NCBI GenBank assembly: GCA_015061245.1
Contig: SUWY01000002.1
Location: 57,009-121,008 of the forward strand
Reading direction: 5' to 3'
DNA from: Bacteroidales bacterium
Lineage (GTDB): Bacteria > Bacteroidota > Bacteroidia > Bacteroidales > Marinifilaceae
Length of the DNA: 64,000 bases
The notes below the pieces were generated by a model. It was not told the origin of the DNA. It saw only the letters and a list, made by a program, of their open reading frames with translations, and made no database searches. Position 1 is the stretch's first letter. Each line of letters begins with the position of its first letter. A program made the position numbers and the translations under genes. This document shows positions 35,957-44,726 of this stretch, one piece after another.

Positions 35957-36000
35957 CAGTCCGAAATTGCGAAAATAATAATAAGTAAAAAATAAAAGAG

Positions 36001-36159
36001 ATGAAAAGAACTTTTCAACCTTCTAACACAAAAAGAAGAAACAAACACGGATTCAGAGAGAGAATGTCAACAGTAGGCGGACGCGCTGTTTTGGCTGCAA
36101 GAAGAGCTAAAGGAAGAAAGAAATTGACTGTTTCTGACGAGTACAGACACAAAGCGTAA
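36001..36159 (+). CDS. rpmH: 50S ribosomal protein L34
   Basis: 52 residues: [18 protein letters not shown], then [20 protein letters not shown], the invariant L34 pattern, with a short acidic C-terminal tail ([11 protein letters not shown]) common in Bacteroidota. Preceded by a full consensus promoter and followed by a hairpin. rnpA, which often follows rpmH in bacteria, is not here. Confidence 0.97.
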   Translation: MKRTFQPSNTKRRNKHGFRERMSTVGGRAVLAARRAKGRKKLTVSDEYRHKA

Positions 36160-36187
36160 GCTTGACATTCTGTAGATATTAAAAAGC

Positions 36188-36219
36188 AACCTGTTCAGCA
36201 TCCGTTGGACAGGTTTTTT
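36188..36219 (+). terminator. Terminator after rpmH
   Basis: AACCTGTTCA (36188-36197) pairs with TGGACAGGTT (36206-36215) with one mismatch, followed by TTTT. Partial read-through to the next gene is possible. Confidence 0.65.
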
Positions 36220-36235
36220 GGTAAGGAGAAGATAG

Positions 36236-36967
36236 ATGGCTAAACACTCAAAATTAAAATCGGACAACCCAGCTACACTCTTCAAAGAGGAGGTGGAATA
36301 CTCTATTCTTGAGGAGGGTATTGACGTGGCGTGCCAACAAGAGTACTTTGCCCTTCGCGACCAACTCCTTACAGACAAAGAGAACTTTATTCGCCTCAGC
36401 AAAGAGGCAAAACAGAACATATCGCTTCTGTTTGACCCCACCACACCTGCAAAGAGCATAAAGCGCCTACTTGTTACATTAGCTTCAGTTGACAGCATAC
36501 CGGTATATAGAACCCTTCAACGCTATGCCTCAATCGAGACACCTTTGCAACAGTGGGGTATAATTGCGGCTCAACAATCAAGAATGCTAATATCATCATC
36601 ACTGATGAACAACAATGCCGGGGTATTTATCTCATCAGGTTTGGGAGGCTGCAAATCAAAACTACGCTACTTCTGCGTATTCCCATACAACAACGTTCAC
36701 ATTTTGGAACAGTATCAAGAACAGATGCTCTACAATGAACTGTTATTCAACCTTGAACGAACCTCAGGAGTAATGGAGCATTTCCAAATTAGTCAGGACT
36801 ACATAACCACAACTGTTCTACTACCCCTACGCACAGATATAAAAGAGCTGTTCTGGGCCATTGTATCGGAGTGCAACAAATATGGCAACTTCCTAAACGA
36901 GCGAGTTATTGTAACCAACGTAAAGGAGCTAACCGACTCTGAAATCCGCAACCATTTAGAGCAATAA
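36236..36967 (+). CDS. Conserved-looking cytoplasmic protein of unknown function
   Basis: 243 residues, no signal peptide or membrane segment. The start at 36236 is supported by an AAGGAGA Shine-Dalgarno sequence (36223-36229), rare in this window. The body has a helical N-terminal half with many Leu and Lys, then a mixed region with GVFISSGLGGCKSKLRYFCV and FPYNNVHILEQYQEQMLYN. I do not recognise a domain. It sits between rpmH and the convergent fabH. Confidence 0.6.
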   Translation: MAKHSKLKSDNPATLFKEEVEYSILEEGIDVACQQEYFALRDQLLTDKENFIRLSKEAKQNISLLFDPTTPAKSIKRLLVTLASVDSIPVYRTLQRYASIETPLQQWGIIAAQQSRMLISSSLMNNNAGVFISSGLGGCKSKLRYFCVFPYNNVHILEQYQEQMLYNELLFNLERTSGVMEHFQISQDYITTTVLLPLRTDIKELFWAIVSECNKYGNFLNERVIVTNVKELTDSEIRNHLEQ

Positions 36968-36995
36968 AAAAGTCCGCTCGTAAAAACGAACGGAC
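36966..36995 (-). terminator. Terminator for the yceD-rpmF-fabH operon
   Basis: GTCCGCTCGT (36972-36981) pairs with ACGAACGGAC (36986-36995) with one internal mismatch and a 4-nt loop. On the minus strand it is followed by TTTTTTATT, so it terminates fabH. Confidence 0.75.
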
Positions 36996-37017
36996 CGAAA
37001 TCTCTTAAGCAAAGAGC

Positions 37018-38022
37018 TTATTCTTTTGGATCGTAAGCCCACTTGCAATAGATTGAACCCCATGTAAATCCTGCTCCGAAAGCAGCGAAGATCAAATTAT
37101 CACCCTTACGCAACTGCTTCTCCCACTCGTACAGACACAATGGAATTGTTGCAGATGTTGTATTTCCATACTTTTGGATGTTAATCATAACCTTCTCGGC
37201 TGGAAGTCCCATTCTATTACCTGTTGCATCAATAATACGCAAGTTTGCCTGATGAGGAACAAGCCATGCTACATCTTCACTGGTCAAGTTATTACGCTCC
37301 ATAATCTCGGCAGCAACATCGGCCATATCTGTCACAGCATACTTGAATACAAACTTACCATCTTGATATACAAAGTGCTCACGATTCTCTACAGTCTCGT
37401 GTGAAGGAGGATTCAAGGAACCACCTGACTTCATATACAAGTGGTGGCGTCCCATTCCGTCTGAGCGAAGGATGTGATCCATAATTCCTACCTCCTCTTC
37501 TGTCGGCTCAAGAAGTACAGCTGTAGCTGCGTCTCCGAACAAAGGACAAGTTGTTCTATCGGTGTAGTCTGTTATAACAGACATCTTCTCTGCAGAGACC
37601 AATACAACCTTCTTATATCGTCCTGTCTCAATGAATTGAGTTGCTGTTACCAATCCGAACACGAATCCTGTACATCCGGAATTCAAATCAAAACCAAAGG
37701 CATTCTTAATTCCCGCCATATCACAAATAATCTGTGCATTTGCAGGGAAATGGTGATCAGCTGTAACTGTAGTACAGATTACAACCTCTACCTCCTCCGG
37801 TTTTGTTCCGGTTCTCTCCAACAACTCCTTCACAGCCTCGGCTCCCATCCAAGCACTTCCCTTGGTAGGATCCTTCAAGATGTGTCTCTCCTTAATTCCT
37901 ACGCGGGTCATAATCCACTCATCCGAGGTGTCAACCATACGGCTCAACTCCTCGTTGTCCAAGATATACTCCGGAACGTAGTGACCTATACCCGTAATCG
38001 CAGCTCTAACCTTCTTCTCCAT
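37018..38022 (-). CDS. fabH: 3-oxoacyl-[acyl-carrier-protein] synthase III
   Basis: Starts fatty-acid elongation by condensing acetyl-CoA with malonyl-ACP. 334 residues of the thiolase fold. Catalytic Cys117 lies in [10 protein letters not shown], His in [11 protein letters not shown] and Asn in [11 protein letters not shown]. Third gene of yceD-rpmF-fabH, 7 bp after rpmF. plsX, usual between rpmF and fabH in many bacteria, is absent. Confidence 0.96.
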   Translation of the reverse strand: MEKKVRAAITGIGHYVPEYILDNEELSRMVDTSDEWIMTRVGIKERHILKDPTKGSAWMGAEAVKELLERTGTKPEEVEVVICTTVTADHHFPANAQIICDMAGIKNAFGFDLNSGCTGFVFGLVTATQFIETGRYKKVVLVSAEKMSVITDYTDRTTCPLFGDAATAVLLEPTEEEVGIMDHILRSDGMGRHHLYMKSGGSLNPPSHETVENREHFVYQDGKFVFKYAVTDMADVAAEIMERNNLTSEDVAWLVPHQANLRIIDATGNRMGLPAEKVMINIQKYGNTTSATIPLCLYEWEKQLRKGDNLIFAAFGAGFTWGSIYCKWAYDPKE

Positions 38023-38029
38023 AACTATA

Positions 38030-38215
38030 TTAAGCTACGGTTGATTTCTCGATAGCCAACTTACCTCTGTAATATCCGCACTCAGGACATACAGTGTGAT
38101 ACTTTACAGCTGCACCACAGTTTGAACACTTTACAACTCCGTTTACAGAGATTGCATCGTGTGATCTTCTCTTATCACGTCTGGTACTAGACTGTTTGTG
38201 TTTTGGATGTGCCAT
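38030..38215 (-). CDS. rpmF: 50S ribosomal protein L32
   Basis: 61 residues: [20 protein letters not shown], then a zinc ribbon with CSNC and CPEC pairs and the end GYYRGK. Zinc-binding form. Between yceD and fabH, the usual bacterial order. Confidence 0.96.
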   Translation of the reverse strand: MAHPKHKQSSTRRDKRRSHDAISVNGVVKCSNCGAAVKYHTVCPECGYYRGKLAIEKSTVA

Positions 38216-38230
38216 TTCGTTTAAATTATT

Positions 38231-38743
38231 TTAGTTATTAATCAATTTCTTTAATTCGTCCCAACGTGGATCTGTTGGTTTATTATCCTCATCAATCAGA
38301 TACTTATCAAGGACCTCCTGCATTTCGCCATCGCACTCCCCATCGGGATGAACCACGCGAATAGGATAGTTAATGATATAGGTTTGATAAATCAACTCAG
38401 CAAAGTCAAGATAATCCTGATCAGGCTCAATTACCAAATAGTCATCATCAACACTCTCCTCGCGTCCGCTCTCTTTGGCATATACCGAATAACTCTCATC
38501 AATCGGTAACTCCAAATCGCCAAGGCATCTATCACAAACAGTAATAACTGTTCCCGATAGATTGACAGTCAACTCCATCAACAAAGATGATTTTTTCATT
38601 ATCACCTCAGCCTTAAGAGTCCCTTTTGTACCTTGAATTGACTCGAAATTATCAAAAAAACGAGCATCCAAATCATAGGTCCAGGTGTGGATACCCTCAC
38701 CTAACCCTCTGAAAGCCACTCTATATTCTGATAAATTTTCCAC
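38231..38743 (-). CDS. yceD: YceD/DUF177 family protein
   Basis: 170 residues. The central VCDRCLGDLELPIDESYSV is the DUF177 signature, and the C-terminal acidic portion with YPIRVVHPDGECDGEM fits. YceD homologues are encoded upstream of rpmF across bacteria and are linked to 23S rRNA metabolism in plants and some bacteria. Promoter TTGG-N19-TAATTTTG lies upstream (38765-38795). Confidence 0.85.
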   Translation of the reverse strand: MENLSEYRVAFRGLGEGIHTWTYDLDARFFDNFESIQGTKGTLKAEVIMKKSSLLMELTVNLSGTVITVCDRCLGDLELPIDESYSVYAKESGREESVDDDYLVIEPDQDYLDFAELIYQTYIINYPIRVVHPDGECDGEMQEVLDKYLIDEDNKPTDPRWDELKKLINN

Positions 38744-38764
38744 CTCAATCTACATAGGACGGCG

Positions 38765-38795
38765 CAAAATTACAAAAAAACTAAAAACTATCCAA
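38765..38795 (-). promoter_or_regulatory. Promoter (TTGG-N19-TAATTTTG) of the yceD-rpmF-fabH operon
   Basis: Minus-strand TTGG at 38795-38792 and TAATTTTG at 38772-38765, 19 bp apart, matching TAnnTTTG. Leader about 15-20 nt to the yceD ATG. Confidence 0.6.
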
Positions 38796-38835
38796 CTCGC
38801 AAGCTAAATTTCTTTAAGCGAAGCTCATTACAGAA

Positions 38836-39204
38836 CTACTTCATAAAGATAAAATAGACAGCGAGAATCAGACAGATAAAGGCCGCCACATGGTTCCACT
38901 GCAGAGACATATTACCAAACATAAACATTGCCATGATGGTAAATACCGACAATGAAATCACCTCTTGAATTACCTTTAACTGCATTAGAGTGAATGGGCC
39001 TCCATTCTCAATAAAACCTATTCTGTTGGCAGGAACCTGTAACATATACTCAAACAGGGCAACTCCCCATGACAACAAAATCACACCTATCAAAGGCCAA
39101 TTCGATGTTACATTGTTATTTTGCAACTTCAAATGTCCATACCAAGCAAGAGTCATAAAGACATTCGAACCAATCAATAATAGAATTGTATATAAAGCCG
39201 ACAT
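38836..39204 (-). CDS. DUF486 (DMT-like) small membrane protein
   Basis: 122 residues with four membrane segments (about 3-23, 36-53, 77-97, 103-121). LLLIGSNVFMTLAWYGHLK and WGVALFEYMLQVPANRIG are characteristic of DUF486, a family related to the drug/metabolite transporter fold. Substrate unknown. Single gene, not part of the efflux operon upstream, which ends in a terminator at 39231-39252. Confidence 0.8.
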   Translation of the reverse strand: MSALYTILLLIGSNVFMTLAWYGHLKLQNNNVTSNWPLIGVILLSWGVALFEYMLQVPANRIGFIENGGPFTLMQLKVIQEVISLSVFTIMAMFMFGNMSLQWNHVAAFICLILAVYFIFMK

Positions 39205-39230
39205 AATATCTTCTCATTAAAAATTCAAAA

Positions 39231-39252
39231 GCTGCCATCGAATCGTGGCAGC
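39231..39252 (-). terminator. Terminator of the RND/ABC operon
   Basis: GCTGCCA (39231-39237) pairs with TGGCAGC (39246-39252); a CGA/TCG inner pair may extend the stem. On the minus strand it is followed by TTTTGAATTTTTAA. Confidence 0.7.
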
Positions 39253-39268
39253 CTCCGAATATGGATTA

Positions 39269-39970
39269 TTAAATGAATTTCTCTCTCTTACGCATACTGT
39301 TCAACCCCACTATCAACAACACCACTCCTGCCGTAATTACTGCAATTCTATTATAGAAAAGAGTGTCGTAAAAGATAATCGGATTCTGTTCCAAAGGAAT
39401 ATCGTAGGGATTCATAAGAACGTTCCAATAACTCACCCCAAGGATCATATCCAGGAAGAAGAGTAATATACCTACAATAATCAGAACAACTGCTGTTCCA
39501 TTACCATTTCTGAGAATTGTACTGAACATAAACGCACACATTCCTATAAAGAAGGCTGGAACCAATGCCTGCGCAGCAATCTCAATCGGCTGTACCTCAA
39601 CTACAATCCAATTGGTCAAATATGCCATTGCAAGCACAGTTACGTATGTTATTACGTAAGCAATAAAGAGACGGAATAACCACACTTTATACCTGTAGTT
39701 GGGTATTCCGAATATCACCTCGATGATCTTCGTATCCTGGTCATTCTGAATACCAAAACATGTTGGATAAAATATGAGCAACAACGATGGAACCAAAAGC
39801 ATAGTAAAACCACTCGCTTCGGTAATCTCCTCGTCCGATAGCACATATATACCGACAATCAATATATAGAATGCAATTGCTGCCAATATAAAGTATGGGA
39901 ACTTATTTCCAAATACAATCTTTACATTGTATTTTACAAAGTTATATAGTACTGTAAAAAACTGTTTCAT
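39269..39970 (-). CDS. ABC-2 type permease subunit (last gene of RND/ABC operon)
   Basis: 233 residues with about six membrane helices (26-46, 55-72, 100-125, 133-152, 160-178, 210-225). The topology and position directly after an ABC ATPase domain suggest an ABC-2 permease; the sequence is not one I recognise closely. It starts 4 bp after the RND-ABC fusion gene, so it is probably the membrane partner of the fused ATPase (NBD2). Ends at a terminator. Confidence 0.65.
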   Translation of the reverse strand: MKQFFTVLYNFVKYNVKIVFGNKFPYFILAAIAFYILIVGIYVLSDEEITEASGFTMLLVPSLLLIFYPTCFGIQNDQDTKIIEVIFGIPNYRYKVWLFRLFIAYVITYVTVLAMAYLTNWIVVEVQPIEIAAQALVPAFFIGMCAFMFSTILRNGNGTAVVLIIVGILLFFLDMILGVSYWNVLMNPYDIPLEQNPIIFYDTLFYNRIAVITAGVVLLIVGLNSMRKREKFI

Positions 39971-39974
39971 ATCT

Positions 39975-42900
39975 CTATCTGTTTAATCCAGAACCGGTAA
40001 TAAGTTCCTCATTGTTAGCAATCTTCACTCCACGCAACAACCACAAGTAAGAGTCCTCAAGTACAGGTGTTGTCTTAACGGCATCGGGAGCCGGCTTAGT
40101 TTCACTCAAACAACGTACTCGAATCATCTCGCCGTTTCTAATGTGGTGTACAATCAACAACTCTTTAGGAAGAGCAGCAAACTCTTTAAGAGAGGTTTCA
40201 AAGGTCCAACAAACATCCTTGGCAATATTTACCATATCGTTAGGATTTCCGTAGTACTTTAACGATCCCTTACTAATTACACCAACCTGGTTACATGAGC
40301 TGGCGATATCCTCAATGATGTGGGTAGAGAAGATAACAATTCTGTTCTTTGACAACTCTACCAACAAGTTTCTGAAACGGATTCTTTCACGAGGATCCAA
40401 TCCTGCAGTCGGCTCATCCACAACAAGAATTCTTGGTAAGTGCAATAGTGTCTGGGCAATTCCGATTCTCTGCTTCATACCTCCAGAGAAGCCACCAATC
40501 TTCTTATCCTTTTTATCCATCATGTGGACAGCATCGAGTACCTCTGCAACACGTTTCTTTCTCACTGCAGAGTCATAAATACCCTTTAGCAGTGCTTGGT
40601 AATCCAAGTAATCCCAAGCGCTCAGATTCTCGTATGTTCCGAACTCCTGTGGAAGATAACCTATCAATCCCTGAAGCTCCTCACGTTTCTCCTGAGTATC
40701 TATTCCATTGATAAAGATCTTACCATAACTCTGCTCAAAGATTCCGCAAATTGTACGCATCAAGGTTGTCTTTCCTGCTCCGTTAGGACCCAACAATCCG
40801 AACATTCCCGGATGAATCTCCAATGATACGCAGTTCAATGCCTTGAATGGTTTCTTCTGAATTCCAATAATCGGCATCTTCGTTGCATAGTAATATGCAA
40901 TTCTCTTCAATTTTCTATATCGACCACGAATATTCTCAGGTCTGATTTGACGGCTCTTAATTCTATTAGAGATAACCAAAGTACCCAAAATAATGTACCA
41001 AATGGTTCCCTCCATTATTGCCAAACCAGAGTTATCGAACATAACCAATGAGTGGACAATTGTATATGCAGGCATACCCCAATACAGAGCTTTGTACGCA
41101 ACCTTCATTACTCCGGCAGCAACTCTATATCGCTTATTTCTAAAGTATTGATACAACACTTTAAATACCTTTTTACATGCCAACCATGCCATAACTCCGG
41201 CAAACATTCCCCAGAAGGTGGTTTCAAGATACATGAAAGCAAAGTAAACCAAGAATGCAGCCATTGGAGTTAACCACAAAAGTATTCTCAAATCCTTTAT
41301 GCTTCGGTAACTCTCTACAATTCCCAAACGCTGACGGATTCTTAAACCAGAATGCCACTCACGGAAAGCCTCGCCCGGTTGACCGTAAATCTTTACAAGG
41401 TTCTGAATACTGATATGAATCTCCTCATCGCGAGAGATGATTTCAGTATTAGCCTGCTTCAAGCTATCCTCGATAAACCATGTTACCAAAGGAGTTACAA
41501 TTGCCACTCCTGCAAAGTAACACAAGCTCATTACCAAACCAACATCGGCAAGTACGATAATAACTGTTGCTCCAACTATAATGGCAATCTGGATAATCTT
41601 CATCTTCAGACTCTGGGTTCTTATTCTTCTCAAAGCATCCTCCATACCTGAATATAGAGTAGGCACGATTACCAAAGTAAGAATAGTACTCATTGCAAGA
41701 CCTCCGATTACAGTAATTGCAAATGGAGCACCCAATCCAGATACATACTCTCCTGTTCCCATTGCAAGTGGAACCATTGCAATAATGGTTGTAATTGCTG
41801 TAATCATAATTGGACGTAATCTTGAACATCCTGCAATTATCAACGCACGAACCTTTCTGTTTCCAGCTTTACGCAACTGAGAGGTATAATCTATCAAGAT
41901 GATACTGTTATTAACTACAATTCCAATCAAGATAATGAATCCAATCATTACATTGGCATTCATTATAGAATTCTCGGTAATCAACAGAATAATCAACGAA
42001 CCTATAGCAGCCAATGGAATCGAGAACATCAATACCAATGGAGCTGTCAAAGACTCAAATACCGCTGCGAGTATCATGTATATGATTGCAAAAGCTGCAA
42101 GTATCAAGAAAGTAAAGTCATCTTGATTTGAGTCATCCTCATGCTCAACCTCTACTGCAATTCCTGTTGGGATATCTGCATTAAGGACAAGATTATCAAT
42201 CTCCTCGCGCGCCTCCGCCAATAAGGTCTTTGACTCATTAATCTCTGAATTGAAACGATATGTCAAAGTTACCTGTTCAGCTTGGTTCACTCGCATAATA
42301 GTACTCTTACCCCAAGTTCTATTCAACTTGGCAACCTGCTCAAGTTTTACAATTGAACCCTCGCTCGTAGTAATATCCATTGCCTTCAAATCATCGAAAG
42401 TACGAACCTCCTCGCGCTCCTCCTTTGGAGTCTCGTCGAAGGTCTTATCCTTGATAATAATATCATACTCCTGATCTCCGGCCTTATAGGTTAACTCGGT
42501 AGTGGTTTGTGGAGCAAAACTGCGTAGCTCGTTAAGAATATCGTTCGATGTCACTCCATACATATTCATAGAGTATTGATCGAATCTAATCTGAGCCACA
42601 CGCTCCCAATCTGAGGTATTCATTGAGGTAGATGAAATATTGTCAAGCTCATTCATCTGACTTCTCAACAAGTTTCCAAGATTCTGCATCTTCTCAAAAT
42701 CCTGTCCTTTGATATATATCCTCTCAGATTGCGATCCCATTCCCATACTTGCCAAAAGCTGAGTAGTTCCTGACAAGCCACCTCCTCCTTGGAAGTTCTC
42801 GGACGATTCAATAGCTTCAAGGCTTATCTCATTAAACCACAAACCACGAGTCTGACGCATAACGATTCGTTTTACCTGCGCCAAAGTCAAGTCATTGATA

Positions 42901-44726
42901 CTCTCAAAATCCTCCTTCAACTTGATGGTCATCTGTGCATCGGTATCATAGACACGCGCAGAGTACTCCTCAATCTCAGGAATATCCGACAAACGGCTCT
43001 CCAGGATTCTTACCATCTCATCACTCTTTGCAAGAGTGTTTCCTGAATAGAAGGTCATATACAGGTTAAAAGTATCAGCCTCAACCTCTTTCAATGTATT
43101 CAATGTAAGCGACAACGACAAGGCAACAGTACCAACAAGCAACACTATCGAGCTCATTATCACCAGTATCGGACGACGCATTGCCATCTTCAAGATAGCC
43201 ACATATATCTGTACAGGACGGCTATGAGGTGCCAAAGCACTGAAATTCACAATCTCAGAATCACGTTTCATGAACCAGTGAACAGCCATAGGAATTAGCA
43301 ATAGAGCCACAACCAATGAAACTGTCAAGGTTGAGATAATTGAAATTCCAACATGCTCTCCAATTAAGCGAAGCGAGAAATCCTCAGCAAATAGGAAAGG
43401 AAGGAAAACTGTTATGGTTGTAACTGTCGACGCCACTACTGATTTCCACACCTCTGTAGTTCCCTTTGTCGCTGCCTCAAGTGGTGTATATCCCAATGAA
43501 CGCAGTCGGAATATATTCTCCATAACCACTACCGAGTTATCAAGCAACATTCCTACCGCCAGGGCAATTCCAGTCAAGGTAAGGGTATTTATTGAAATTC
43601 CGTAGAAGTAGAAGAAGTAAAATGAAGATAGTACCGAAATTGGAATTGCGAATGCCACAAAAGATACAATCTTCAAATTACGCAAGAAGATGTAGAGAAT
43701 AAAGATTGCAAGTATAGCTCCACTCAATCCAAGCTCCATAATTGCGTCTATATTAGAGCTCATAACCTCGGCAGCATTCTCACTTACCTTAATCTCAACT
43801 CCACGCTTCTTCAAGTCATGGTTCAATACATCAATCTCATCAATTACTCGCTCCGACAACTCTATAATATTGGTCATCGGGTTCTTGGTAACAATACAGG
43901 TAATTACCTCTTTACCATTCACACGCGAATATGACTCATCCTCTTTTACACCGAAACGAATCTCGGCAATATCACTAAGCAGTGTCGGGCCCTCGGCAAC
44001 AACAATATTACCTATATCCTCGGTTGAAACATATTCAGCAGTTACATTTACAAAGTAACGTTTCGGATATGAATAAACCGCACCCGCAAAGCTCTTCTCC
44101 GCCATATTAGAACTTATAAAGCTACTAATTCTTGACGGGGTGATATTTAAAGCCTCACACTTCTGCTCATCAACAATAATTTCAATACTCTTCTGACGAC
44201 CACCCATTACGGTTACACCTGCAACACCCTCGATTGCCTCAAGTTCCGAAGCAATCTCCTCGTCAGTCACGTTTCTTACGTAGTCGATATCCTCATCACT
44301 CAAAACCATTAAGGTCATGAACTGATCGTTGGCAGAACCTGTCGAGTTCTTTGATACCGATACAGTAAAGTCGTCGCCAAGTGAAGGAATATTCTTCACC
44401 TTCTCCTCCAACTTCAAGAAAGCGTATTTAATATTGGTATTCTTTGAGAAAGATATGGAAATTCGAGCATTTGTACTGCTGATACGTGTCGAAATCTCCT
44501 CTACACCTTCCAATGAACTGATTACTCCCTCTACAGGAATAACCGCCTTATTACGGATGTAATTAGGCTCCATCTCATTTCTTGTAGAGATGGTTACGTT
44601 CAAGGTTGGGTATTCAGCATCAGGATACAACTCCATGGGTAGGAATCGGTATGAGAAGAATCCCAACACCGATAACCCCAGGAAGAGCATCGAAATCAAT
44701 ACCTTTCTTTGTATTAGGTCTTTCAT
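39975..44726 (-). CDS. RND efflux permease fused to an ABC ATP-binding domain
   Basis: 1583 residues. Residues 1-1030 are a full RND pump: N-terminal helix, porter domains, TM4 with Asp396 in GMLLDNSVVVMEN, and TM10 region GIVVNNSIILIDY. Residues about 1040-1285 form a linker with several hydrophobic stretches (1042-1085, 1149-1185, 1205-1255). Residues about 1285-1510 are a complete ABC ATPase: Walker A GPNGAGKTT (1313-1321), Q-loop YLPQEFG, signature FSGGMKQR (about 1413), Walker B ILVVDEPTAGLD (about 1433) and H-loop STHIIED. A 75-residue tail follows. The frame is open throughout with no sign of a frameshift. Overlaps the upstream RND gene by 4 bp. The combination of proton-driven and ATP-driven modules in one chain is unusual. 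Confidence 0.88.
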   Translation of the reverse strand: MKDLIQRKVLISMLFLGLSVLGFFSYRFLPMELYPDAEYPTLNVTISTRNEMEPNYIRNKAVIPVEGVISSLEGVEEISTRISSTNARISISFSKNTNIKYAFLKLEEKVKNIPSLGDDFTVSVSKNSTGSANDQFMTLMVLSDEDIDYVRNVTDEEIASELEAIEGVAGVTVMGGRQKSIEIIVDEQKCEALNITPSRISSFISSNMAEKSFAGAVYSYPKRYFVNVTAEYVSTEDIGNIVVAEGPTLLSDIAEIRFGVKEDESYSRVNGKEVITCIVTKNPMTNIIELSERVIDEIDVLNHDLKKRGVEIKVSENAAEVMSSNIDAIMELGLSGAILAIFILYIFLRNLKIVSFVAFAIPISVLSSFYFFYFYGISINTLTLTGIALAVGMLLDNSVVVMENIFRLRSLGYTPLEAATKGTTEVWKSVVASTVTTITVFLPFLFAEDFSLRLIGEHVGISIISTLTVSLVVALLLIPMAVHWFMKRDSEIVNFSALAPHSRPVQIYVAILKMAMRRPILVIMSSIVLLVGTVALSLSLTLNTLKEVEADTFNLYMTFYSGNTLAKSDEMVRILESRLSDIPEIEEYSARVYDTDAQMTIKLKEDFESINDLTLAQVKRIVMRQTRGLWFNEISLEAIESSENFQGGGGLSGTTQLLASMGMGSQSERIYIKGQDFEKMQNLGNLLRSQMNELDNISSTSMNTSDWERVAQIRFDQYSMNMYGVTSNDILNELRSFAPQTTTELTYKAGDQEYDIIIKDKTFDETPKEEREEVRTFDDLKAMDITTSEGSIVKLEQVAKLNRTWGKSTIMRVNQAEQVTLTYRFNSEINESKTLLAEAREEIDNLVLNADIPTGIAVEVEHEDDSNQDDFTFLILAAFAIIYMILAAVFESLTAPLVLMFSIPLAAIGSLIILLITENSIMNANVMIGFIILIGIVVNNSIILIDYTSQLRKAGNRKVRALIIAGCSRLRPIMITAITTIIAMVPLAMGTGEYVSGLGAPFAITVIGGLAMSTILTLVIVPTLYSGMEDALRRIRTQSLKMKIIQIAIIVGATVIIVLADVGLVMSLCYFAGVAIVTPLVTWFIEDSLKQANTEIISRDEEIHISIQNLVKIYGQPGEAFREWHSGLRIRQRLGIVESYRSIKDLRILLWLTPMAAFLVYFAFMYLETTFWGMFAGVMAWLACKKVFKVLYQYFRNKRYRVAAGVMKVAYKALYWGMPAYTIVHSLVMFDNSGLAIMEGTIWYIILGTLVISNRIKSRQIRPENIRGRYRKLKRIAYYYATKMPIIGIQKKPFKALNCVSLEIHPGMFGLLGPNGAGKTTLMRTICGIFEQSYGKIFINGIDTQEKREELQGLIGYLPQEFGTYENLSAWDYLDYQALLKGIYDSAVRKKRVAEVLDAVHMMDKKDKKIGGFSGGMKQRIGIAQTLLHLPRILVVDEPTAGLDPRERIRFRNLLVELSKNRIVIFSTHIIEDIASSCNQVGVISKGSLKYYGNPNDMVNIAKDVCWTFETSLKEFAALPKELLIVHHIRNGEMIRVRCLSETKPAPDAVKTTPVLEDSYLWLLRGVKIANNEELITGSGLNR

